A stretch of 64,000 nt of DNA, from assembly GCA_907163375.1 (NCBI GenBank), contig CAJQUW010016956.1:119518-183517 (forward strand), in the 5' to 3' direction. Positions 11,412 to 23,400 of this stretch are shown piece by piece. Origin of the DNA: Prostheceraeus crozeri. Its lineage: Eukaryota > Platyhelminthes > Polycladida > Euryleptidae. Within the stretch, counting starts at the first letter, position 1; each line of letters begins with the position of its first letter. The translations under genes were made by a program, and so were the position numbers. The notes below the pieces were generated by a model, which was given only the letters and a program-made list of their open reading frames with translations, was not told where the DNA came from and did not search any database.

Positions 11412-14400
11412 GTAAGTTTTTTTACTTAATTGATTTTTCCTATCGCTTATGGAAATCAAAAATATTTCATGAGGCATGTATAATAATGAATCCAACACTG
11501 ACATGCAATATCGTATGTTTCATAGAGTTGACGATCAACGTGACGTTTTGTACATTCACATGAAAGTATTCGTGGTTTTGATATAAGTTTGAAGATGAAG
11601 ATCCCCGTCTTCTTGACTGAGATATATCGACCACTGATGACCGCGAGCTGACGTATAAGAGTCAGGAACAATGAGCTCGCCAAACTTGTCATCAACTTTT
11701 CATTTCAGTGAGTGTCTCTGTACAACGTCAATCAAAATTTATCGCGTGCCGTTAACTTATCTTATTATCCACAATCCATAGTCAAATGCTTGGGTAGTAG
11801 GCCCTAGGTTGCATTGAAATCCATTATTCATTGCATCTGCAAGCTCCACGTGTTATATAAACTATCCAATGTAATGAAATTATTCAAGATCGGTGATGAT
11901 TTTACAATATATAGGCTGAGGAATGCACTATGCTTGCAAATTCATGCATCCCAGAAAATAGGATTGTGGAAGCTGCATCATTGATAAAGTAGGGTTTGAA
12001 CTACCTAGATACATGCACAAGTTGCCAGTAATCATTTTCTACGTGTTTAAGGAACAGTTCGCAATATTTATGTCACAAAACACGTGTGTAGATACCCTCA
12101 AATTAAGTTACATTTACATACTCTTGATGTTGCAATGATTGACTAAGCAATTTAATATAAACCGAATGTCGTCAACGGTCGACATGGGTCTAATTAAATT
12201 AACCAGCCGGCCTGCGTAATCAGAAGCCGGTCGGTTCCAACCCTGTTGGCCGTAACAACACCATCTCGACCTTTGGACAATGATTCACATGTGCCAATTT
12301 TCCACGAATGTCGAGTTTGATTATTATTTCCATCACTCGAAACTGAGTGATCTATTTGAGGATCAATGGAAAAGAACCACTGGTAAATCAAACTGTTGCC
12401 ACCTGCTGATTCAAAATGTTATCTCAAACTTCTGAGATTTTCAATTGAAAGCTTTTTCTCATTAGCCTCAAACGACTTGGAAGGTCCTTTGAAGGCACTT
12501 GGAACTCTTGTAAGGTCCATCTGACACCTGTGTAATTCTTTTCAGTAATAGGAAATGCGAAGGAGTTGCAACATCACTTTCATCAATATCACTATGAACA
12601 TGCAGAAGAGGTCGACAATTGATAACTCCTTCTTCAATTTCAGTATTGGCACTATGAAATTCTTTATATTTAAGGCATGAGCTGCCGATCGACTTGTTCA
12701 TTGCAGACTAAACGATGCCGATTGAACGTTTCTAAAATTCCCCAAACCATGGGCCGTATTCAGGGACAGATCTACATTTTTTAGTATTGCGTATGTCCTC
12801 CATTTGCATCCAAAACTGCCTGACACCTGCGTCCTATTGAGGCAGCAAGGTTTTTGAATGAAATCGTGAGGGATTCAATTCCATTCCTCTTGCAATGCAC
12901 GCCCTGATTGATGGAGTGACTGAGGTTGGTTTTGAAACCGTCGCACACGTCTATCCAGCTCATCCTGTAAATGTTCGATCGGATATATATCGGGAGATCG
13001 GGACGTGCAGAATGTGGTCGCGCATTGTCATGTCGAAAAATTTGTGTAGAATCTTGCATGATTGGAAGAATATGCGGCTCCAAAATCTGATCGCAGTATC
13101 TTCGTGTATTCAAATTTCCTTCAACATGCACCAGCTGTTATCTTCCTGAATGCGAGATGGCAGCCACATCATGATGCTTCCACCTCCGAAGTGACCTCTC
13201 AAATGCAGCATGGAGCAAAGCGTTCCAGATTTCGTCTGTAAACACGATTTCTCCCATCAGCATGATGCAGAATAAAGCGTGGTTCGTCACTAAATCACAC
13301 TCCTCTCCACCGCAGCGATTCCATTCACGATCAGTCTGACACCACTGTCGTCGCTGATATGCCTGGTTGTCAGCATAACCCCTCGAAACGGAGACCTCCC
13401 TCGGCAGTCGATTCCGAATTGTATGAGTGGAAACTCGACGAACTCCAGGCATAGCATGTGCTGTAGAGGTAGCCGCTGTAGTCCGATCTCTTTAAGTGGC
13501 GGGCTCGTATAATAGATCTTGGGCTCTGGTTGTTACACGTGAACTGCCGGATCTAGGACGACCCCTGCGTTTGGTAGCGATAAGAAAGTCGACTGGGAGT
13601 GGTGCTGAGAACCACGTTAAAAATTCGAGCCACTTTTGAAAATGACATACCGCATTGCATGAGTCCGCTAGCATTATTTCGTTGCGCTTCGTTCAGTCGC
13701 GGCATTTTTCTTTCGCTGCTGAGACCGATAAAATCTTGGAGCAAAATGAAAACACAGCACTTTTATACGCCATGAAGCACTGTCACTTGCAAACAATTTT
13801 CAGACATGTCAGTGACACCTGTTCACAGATAATGAGCTTTAGCAAATTCGCCTTTTTCATGCAGTAGTCGAACAATCGAGCATCGAAATTTAGAAACTAG
13901 ATGTTATTTGATAGGTACCTACTGTACAATTTACAAACATCGTGCGCGTTCGCATTTATCTCTAGAAACTACAACATGTTTCGGGCGCTTTGCATTTCTT
14001 CATTGACAGAGTATATTTATCAATAAACGGGCACGTTTGGAGTGCTTTTTCAGAAAATGGCACTATCTCCAACTTCCGGAAAAAGTGTCGATTTTGCCAA
14101 ACCTGGATGTCCACTATTCCATCGCACATGTGTTCTTGATATTTTGTTTAATTTCTTTTATTTGCTTTTTGGTATATCTCATTATTACCGTTGCACTTTT
14201 GATGACATAGGCCTAAATACAATTTTTCATCCATTGATATGTTGCATGTGACACACTATTCATTTTCTTTGAAGTTTTTTATGAAGCCTTAAATTTTCAT
14301 ATAATTGCATTTTTAGTTGCGACTCATCCTCGAGACAGGATGATGCATCGTCCAGGTGGCCCTGCGCCAGGGCCAGGTGGTCCTGGTCGTCCTCATCCGG

Positions 14401-17400
14401 GCATGAGAATGGGAGAAAGTACTCCTTCGCGCTCAACAGGTGGTGGCAGAGGTGGAATAATGAGTATGGTCTTACCAATCTATGCAGTGGGTATCGTACT
14501 CTATCTGATCTACACCCTGGTGAAAGTATTCGGAAGCGGGAACAATTCTAACGAAAAAACAAAGGAACGCAAAGATGCAATTTTACGAGAGTATTATCGA
14601 AATTTCCACTATGATGCAGATAAAGGTAAGAAAACATCAATCGACATTTTATCATATGTAAAACATTGATCTCGGACGTTCATGCATGTGACTATTACTA
14701 TTTGTAATATTTTATACAGAATTAGCTCTATAAATTTTATATTAACTTATTATGTAGTTTACAAAGTTAATATTTCTCTACCGCTCAGAAATAATATTGA
14801 ATATCTTGAAATGTTTTGATTAGTCAGCCAACATTAATCAAAATGTTGATAGCGCCAGCTTGCTGCGGCTTATCGGCATTTACGAGTATTTACACTAAAC
14901 TTCGTTATGTCATGACTGCATTAGCATTTGCTTCAAATCTTGAGTTTTCCTTTTTTTATTAAGATCGTATCTTTCGGATTTCGTTTGAAGTTTTGATGAT
15001 GGACGTAATCCTTTGCAGACAATTTAATGCAAGATACAATGTGCAAACAATTTCTCATCAAGGATGCAATAATTCTTTTTTCGTATTGTGATTATTGATC
15101 TGACTTTTTATCCTGTGCTTTAAATTGTTGCTGAGTGGAATAGCAAGTAAATGGTTCGTTCATACGCAACTTTGTAGGCAGTTGCTGAAGTTTGTTGTTT
15201 CTACAAGTTCTCCAGTTGAGTTGGTGTGTTTAGTTGCGCAATGTTAGTGGTAACAACGAGCATTGATTGTGCTCTACAATTTCATTACGTTATTTTCCAT
15301 TTATTGTTCTAATTGGTTAAGAACTTTTCATTGAAAAGTTGCTGCTAATTTACGATTAACTGGTCAAGATATGCATTAAGATATCTTAGCCACGTTTCAC
15401 CGTCCGTCTTTCTGAATAGCTTTCATACGTTTCTAATTGTTATCATGAATTGTATAAAAATTTAGTTATTTGCTGAAGTTTCTCCATGATGAAGAGAAGC
15501 TACAGTCTCTTGAGCAGAAATCAAACGACTTGTCCAATGCAGAGCAAAGATATCAGGATGAATTGCAAACGAAAAGAACGAAATGTCAAAACAATTCATG
15601 AGGATGAAACAAATATTTAGATAAAGTAATGTGATGATATAATTGATGAGTGAGAGGCAGATCGCAGTCATAATCGAAATAATGCTTCAGTACAAAGTAA
15701 AAGTGAATTAATTGTATTTCAAAATGCAATGAAAGACGGAGTTCAGAGTGAATCCTTCCTTCTTCATTGATGTTGTCACTTTTGTAGACGGTGCCTAGAA
15801 TTTCTACATTATGATGTTCATCATGGATTGCAGTCACTGCGTACTTCATCATCAACTTTTAGTGTATTTCCCGCGACATCACTCCTGAAAGAACCAAGTT
15901 GTCTTTATATTTTTCCGTATTCGTCAAAAATATTTCGATGGCAACAACGATTTGTTGATGGCCAGTAATATGACACCTTTAGCATCATTATAAGTTCGTT
16001 AACTAAGAGATTGTGCTGTGTCAATGTTCTTCTATTACATTAGTAAAATATCGCTGGAAAATCTTTCCAAGCTACAGTCATAGTTAACGGTCTGTCTTGC
16101 AATGAGTCGTATGTACAACCTAGTCATGACCAGGGATTTGCTAGTCGACTAAAATTATGCGCGATATAGGCTGATAGCATTTGTGCATTCATACCAATGT
16201 CGCTACCTGGGGGCAATTTTATCAATCTACAGTGTCTGTAAACTGTGAAACTGTAAGTCAAATCTGTAAAAATTCTATTTTATCAGTCACAGTCACTGTA
16301 ATCTGTGAAACTGTGAACAGAATTCGATGAATTCTATTTTATCAAATCACACTGTGTGAAAGTACCTTTTTACAGTAAAAATTCTACAGAGCAAGGAAAA
16401 AGGGTAACTGTGAAAATGGACGGCTATGATCCAGTGTTGGACTTGCTCGGCATGGAACCTGTTCAACGCAGAACAACAATATTCGTGGAAAGGCGACATC
16501 TTGAAGAGGATGTAGATCGGCAGCAACGTTTTCGCCTTCAACTATCAACTTTCAAGTATCTGTTTAGCAGAATCAAACAGCGTTTGGAGCCAGTGTGTCA
16601 ACGAAGCCAAGCCTTCACTCCACGACAGCAGCTGCTCTCAGGAGTACTAAATGTACTGCGAGACGCTCATGGTCCGTCGGAAGCAAGTATGTGCCAAATC
16701 ATAAAGAACGTTGTTGCGGCAATCAACGAGGAAATGTTCGGTGAATTTCTGAGGTGGCCTTCAAATCAAGAACTGTCGCAACATTGCTATCAGTTGCGAG
16801 GAATACCCATCCTATGCGGTGCAGTAGATGGAACACTTATTCCCATTCGAGCACCAAAGGAATTCGAAAATCAATTCGTGGACCGACACAAGAAAAGGCC
16901 ATACATTGACAGTCATGGCTGTATGTGGACCGAATTATGAAATTTTCTATCTCAATGCTCATTGGCTTGGATCTGTTAATGATGCAGGAGTTCTGAGACG
17001 TTCATCTCTCTATCAAGCTTTCGAAAATAATCGTTTGAGACCTTTTGTTTGATTCAGGGGCAAGTGAAATGTGACGAAGCTGTGGTGTGTTTGACACTGC
17101 CTGGATTACCAGCTCCCGATCGCATGGCGTCTTTGTCCACCTTATTCATCGTAGATTGCCGCAAATTTCGAAACTCGCGATCCGTCAGTTGGATAAAAAT
17201 GCCTGCAAACCCACTAGTGCGCAGAACCTCGTGGATAGTCTTCCATACTGCATCCTTCTTCTTTCCATCGCTGGCGCTGGCGAAATTCTTCAGCAACTCA
17301 TCCTTGAATTTGTTAATTTCCGTGAGGAATAAGGTCTTTCTGTGTAGGCGTATGCGAAGAATTTTACGTTAATCGTCACAAGTTGATTCACAATTTAAGT

Positions 17401-20400
17401 TGTCACACACACACACACACAGGTTGAGTTCACAATGTGTTCTTCACAGTTGCTAGATCAATTTCCATAAAATGCATCATCACAGTCAAAGCGAACTGTA
17501 ACTGTGACACTGTATCCGTAAATCTGTGGCTGTAGATTGATAAAATTGGCCCCAGAGAGTCACGACTAGGTTGCGCATTGAATATCTGAAGAGAATGACA
17601 GCTATTATGTCAATAAAAAAAACACCAACGCCCTTGATTCTACGACCGCACTCGCCTGACCTAGGAATCGAACCGAAGTCCGCGGTGGAGGCGAGCTCGC
17701 ACTTTCTTCACTAGACCATGCTGACGTCCTAAAAGGAATACGTGTGAAGGCAGAAGTCATCTCTAAGTGATATCGACAGTATATTGTCCTATTATTATTG
17801 ACGTCACACTAGATTGACAACAAAGGTATGTCGCAGTACATTGAATATCTAAAGAGAAAGGCAACCATTAAGTCAATAAAAGACACCAGCACCATTGATT
17901 CCCCGACCGAACTCACCTGATCCAAACATCGATTCGATCCCTGGGTCGGGCGAGTGCGGCTGGGGAATCAAGGGTGCGGGTGTCTTTTATTGACTTAATA
18001 GTTGTCATTCTCCTTACATATTTAATGTACTGCTACAGACCTTTGTTGTCAATCTAGATTGCATAAATACGATCCAGTGGCGCATTCATTTCCAATTTTT
18101 TCGCATCATTCACTCAAAAACAAAAGGCATGTCAAATGAAGTAATTCACCTACGCCACGTCGAAATAGAATATGGGACATGCTCTCACTCGTGACATGTT
18201 CTCGAAGAGGTGTCCAGTTTGAATATAAAATCCGTGCGTGAATTTGATCATTCCTGTGTTAATCAATGTCATTTCGAACCAATCATTCGTGATATTGAAG
18301 AATTCTGTTTCTACTTGATGATAGTGGATGCTCGTTCCTCATGTTTCCTCAGTTAAATTACAAGTGGGATGAGGACGAGAGCGCAAACTTGATCCCGGCA
18401 GTAAAAGGAGAACATGTGCACATGAAGTGGCATGTGCAAGATTCAGTTGCCGGACTGAATTCAAGAGATATTATCATACAGTACGGCAGTTCAAACTTAG
18501 CGTAACTTACAATAGGTAAAATTGTTAAAAAATGCGCTAAAAATATTGATATGAGAAAACAACAAAGTTCTTCATCTCATGAGAAAGATTTAATTGCGGT
18601 GACGACTGTGACACAGTGATGCATTATATATTGTTGATGAAATGTACGCCTGAAGTGGTCTGATTCGGCGAGCATTTGGGTAATGCATGTTATTCAGAAC
18701 AACCATAGTTTTTGATGTATTTTTAGAAGTCTTGAAATACGCAAATTGAGTTGCAAAGTGGTCCTGATTTCAATGCAATAGCAAAGAAACAGACTTTCAT
18801 AACTCCTTTCATATTCGACTTTCATAATTCCTTAAATGGATTAGAGTGTTTCATCATTCAAGTGACATATTTCGAACATAATCTACAATACTACTTCTAA
18901 TACTTAGGAACGCCAATCTCGGATTCGAAATTTTATTATGTGTGAGTTTCCGAGTGCTTCGCTCGCCTTCAGGCCGACAGAAGTAAAAGTGAAGCCAGAA
19001 GCAACACCAGTCACTCACAGTGCCAAGTGTGAAATTCAATTTAGCTACCGGTTCTAATCTACAATTAGAAATTCGCTTCAACAAAAAAAAGGTTTTTTTG
19101 ATAATGAATAATGTATCCATTCAAGACTGGAATCTTGATTAGACTGTTAGATGGAGCAGCAGGTTTAGATATTCGGGATGGTTGTATGTTGAAGTCCCAC
19201 CAGGTGCACAGCTTTTGCATGACAACTTGGTACAACGTCTAATCATTTCAGTCATGTATTCGTTTATTCATCGCAAATTACACGACTTTCATTAGTTTCA
19301 CAAATTATCAAGCTCTCTAGACTTCGACTAGTGGTGGAAGGGCCAAGATTCCAAGGCAATCCTCCAATAGTGTTGTTATACTTTCATATTCGTCAAAACA
19401 TCTGGTATCCAGAGGGGGAAGCGGGCCCGATCTGCCGATGTTTTAATTTTTCCTAACGTCCTCTATAGCTTGACATTTCCTTTATACTGAGATGATGCAC
19501 AATCGAGTTCAATTTGTGTGGTATTTAACCATGTCTATCATAGCGAGCGCTAATATCATTGGCCATTGATGGTCAGAAAATGAGCTTCCCTGGTACACAC
19601 GGACAATATTTTCCCAAGACTGCCTCTACCAAAGGATTTAAAGACCAGCGTGTTCAGCAGTTAGAGCTTATGAGGACGAGTGAAACGACAGAGCGAGAAG
19701 GAAGAGGACGTGCCGAGCGAATGTCATGGATTGTCAAGGATGAACCTGCTCGGGGAGCAATCCGCCTCCCCTCCTTGGGGGGGAACAAATCCCATCCCTC
19801 ACTACCCGTCCCGAAAGAGGCCCGGAAACCGTCGAGTTTTTGGTGTGGGCCGCCCGCCTGTTCCCGCGTGGTGGCTGGCGCTCAGCCTCCTGGCGGGAGA
19901 CATCGAACGCAACCCGGGTCCCACCCCCACTTACACTGCACCACACTGCGAACACAACAAAAGAGCAAACCTCCATTCGGTGCAACATCCCAAACAATCA
20001 CTGGCTTCACCTCAAATGCACAAACATCACACTCATTCAATACACTACCCACTGGACTTGTAACAAACACAGACCAAGTACCACCATCGCACACAATCAA
20101 AACAAGCCCACTAACAACTCCCATGCAAATCAACACCCTGACCTCATTCCTACAGAAATCAATCATTTTCTTAACTATCACACAACCAACGCAACAAACC
20201 TTATCCTAACAGACGCAAACGCACACTCACCCACATGGCTTTCAACACTCAGGAACAGCAGAAGAGATGACATTGCCGACTTCTTGGCCATAACCGACTA
20301 CACCACACTCAACACCAACACACCTACTCGCCTCCCTCCGACCCACAGCCAGCAGAACTCTGCTCCAGACATATCCATCCCTAGTAATCAAGCTGCAAGT

Positions 20401-23400
20401 CGCAAACTTGCAAAACCCTCAACAATCTCTCATCCGACCACTTGTCCAGGATGATAATCAACACACACACACACATCTTCACAAGCCAAAGGAAGAAACC
20501 TAAAACACACCTTCACTAACTACAACAAAGCAATTTGGGAGGACTTGACCTCACATAATAAGACAGCACATCCAACAAAGAAACAACATCCGCGGTGTAC
20601 ACTCATCACAGAAATCACAAAAGACATCAACCAGCACAAGCAGAACATATGGATCAGCAATTTTTTTCCGGCTGGTCCCATACCAAAAACACGAACAGAC
20701 TCTGGAAAACCATACACACATTCAACAAAGGCGGAAACCACCCAAAAACATCACAATCAACTTCTTTAAATAGCTTCTTCACTATAACCGTGATATAGTT
20801 AACGCCTTTAACAAGCACTTCACTGCATCCACACTTCGCAAAACACGAATAGAAAACAGAAAAATCGGCAGACACACACCACCTCACTACCACCCACACA
20901 AAAATCACGCCTGACCAAACAGAACAAGCCATTTGAGACTCCGCAAACAACAACTCTCTTGGGCCAGATAAAGTCAACACAAAGCACCTCAAACACCTCG
21001 GCCCCACTGCCATCCAATACCTAATTGACATATACACACTTTCTCTCAAAACCAACCAGATAACCATCATCTGGAAAACAGCCAACATCACACCAATGCC
21101 AAGACAAAACAAAGACATTCACCTTCATACCTCTTACACACCTATTTCTCGCCTCTCTCCTCTTGCAGGCTGTCAAGCGCATCATTTTTAAATTTTTTTA
21201 ATTTTTCGTCATTTTGTTCACTTATGAGATCATTTTTTATTGTATTTGATGAACATTGCTGTTGATCATCATAAATTTCAAAATGGCTGCCGCAATATCT
21301 GCTTCAGCTTTTCGACTTTAATTAAGATCGTGGTTTTTTAGATCAAGCTCCGGAATTGTTTGGTGGTCTGATGAATGGCTTGTTTTCTGTAGATGAAAAC
21401 GCACGAAAAGTCGCATTTGTCATACAATTCAAAATCACACGTGGATAGACATATTTGAATTTTGCGATCGTGTTTTAATAAGAAATTCTATTTTGACGGT
21501 TTTGACAATAAGCAAAAATTTAATTTTCGGATTTAGCCGTTCAAGATTTACAATTAAGCCCCACAATAGAGTAAGAAATTCAAACTATTTATGTCCACGA
21601 GATTGTAATTTTCACAAATCAGAGGTTGTATGTACAACTGACTGGCAGAAAAATTGGCACGCCAAGAATTCTACACATCCAACCAGCAGCTGTCGATAGT
21701 CGATTATTTGAAAAAATTGAAATTCTGCTAAGCTAAGCAGTGCTAGCATGAAATTGCCTATAGAAACTAGGGCGAATGTGATTGATTCACTGTTGATTCT
21801 ATTTACTCCTCATGTACTTTTCAGAATTAATTAGCTACTATATATAACTTAATCTCAATTAATGCCTCTATAACATAGTACATAATATGAGCAGTATATG
21901 TTGAGTACAAATGCTGACAATACAGATGCTAAACAAGTGCATGATAGAGAAACGGTGGCTTGGTTTGGACAATTAAACAAAAGTCTTATTCCTGCTCAGC
22001 ATGAAGAGCATGAACGCTGAGGCCGCTACTGTGCACTTTGGTTTTGACAAGTTTTGGATTTTTTGTCTGCTTTCCTAAATGCTGAAGTTTGGTGTTTTAT
22101 GTAACAAAACCATGGTCTTTCAAGAAATTTTCCAAAAAGTTCCCCAAAAAGCTGATTCCAAATGCATTTAACCTTAATTGGCCCCATGTTTAACACCAAC
22201 GTAAAATCGGTTCTTTCCACCATTAAAATGCCGGCATGTGATCTAAAAATCATTTGTATGTTTGAATCATGACTCTCAGCACCCTTAACCATCATATAAC
22301 TAAAATGAGCTCTGTTATGATTTTAGAGGCACTTGAAATAAGCAACTTTTGGAGAATTTAGAAAATATTACTGTATTTCAAATATTTTCGAGAAACCTAC
22401 AAGGTCATCACCCGTCCCCCTTGGAATACACACCCACTGTCTGGTTACCTATCATCTCACAAACAAACATCGACAGACTGTAAGCAATACAGAACGAAGC
22501 GCTCAGGTTCGCCACAGAATGCCTACGCGACACAAATACACAACACCTACACGACGAAACACAAGTCCTCCTCATTGTCGAACGCCTCACACTACACGCA
22601 AAACCGCCTTTAAAAAAATCAAAACGTCAACATCACCCTCTTAATCTACTCACGCAACAACCACTGCCTCTCAGACAACAAAACCTACAATTTTTAGCAC
22701 ATGGAAGTACAATTTACACCCTTTCACAGTCATCCAACGCAACAACAAAACAGCTACTCAAAGAAACACACTCTCACCACGTCGGCACATGCCTAACGCA
22801 CAGAATCATTGTGCCTAAGCAACAAAATCATTAACGCAATCCTTCCCTCACACTCCACAAATCAGAACAGGCACTCGACAGACGCACACACAGAACTTTG
22901 GTACAACTCCGCACCAACAAATCACCCCTCTTAAAAGAATGTTGACATGATATAAACCCCTCTGTCTATTCTTCACCTCTTTTTCCCACATGCAAATCTC
23001 AACCGCACAGTACAAAACACCTCTTGTCCTGCACAAAAAACACACTCATACACACAACGCTTACACAATGGGATCTATGGCTTGCCCTCGTCAGGTGTGA
23101 GGAGCTCATCCGCAGCTGGGAGCGGGCGATTGTTCCGTCGGAAACCTGACGCCCCCCTGGACCCCTTCCCAGCAGCGGGGAGGGGATGGGTCGACACCAC
23201 CACGTGCCGAGCGGCCGACTCAGCATTATGGTTAGAAGAAGGTCGAATCGACGAAGTTTTCTGCACGACAATGTAACGTGGTATAGGAGCAATATTGCTA
23301 ATTAATTTAGTCTTAACTTGATCTAGGTATTCGAACAATTTCATGGACGGCTCGTTCTCCAGACCTGAATCCCAGCGCAAATGTTTTTGAATTAAAGTGA

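Larger units (their letters stand above)
16207..17555. mobile_element. Harbinger (PIF) transposon relic with terminal inverted repeats
   Basis: The ends are inverted repeats: GGGGGCAATTTTATCAATCT at the left pairs with AGATTGATAAAATTGGCCCC at the right, with the pairing extending a few bases both ways. Inside the ends, CTGTGAAACTGTGA-type motifs recur on both sides. The element carries a transposase remnant on + and a Myb/SANT-like remnant on -, converging near 17053, the usual two-gene content of Harbinger. A (CA)n run lies at 17406-17419. No matching 3-bp target duplication could be recognised. It sits in RIC3 intron 2. Confidence 0.85.
19600..23285 (+). mobile_element. LINE encoding a 2A-like peptide, RT core missing
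   Basis: A G-poor, A+C-rich LINE remnant. Order on +: leader (19600-19740), a short N-terminal frame with a 2A-like motif (19890-19922), a Cys/His region (about 19950-20030), endonuclease parts (LILTDANAHSPTW near 20200; SAPDISIPSN near 20360), the pre-palm region (NNSLGPDKVNTKHLKHLGP near 20950), and PISRLSPLA near 21140. At about 21156 the homology stops. It resumes at about 22384 in the thumb region (PTVWLPIIS; LHDETQVLL) and runs to the C-terminal CxxC area and 3' UTR (about 23285). The palm with the YADD box is absent. Many stops and frameshifts are present. It lies in RIC3 intron 2 in sense orientation. The clade is uncertain. Confidence 0.8.

Noticed and set aside
17650-17735. A functional tRNA-Glu gene
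   Set aside because: Box A and box B are recognisable but the stems do not pair properly and a SINE tail follows.
19890-19922. 2A motif as evidence of an integrated RNA virus
   Set aside because: The surrounding Cys/His region, endonuclease and RT thumb belong to a LINE, where such motifs are known.
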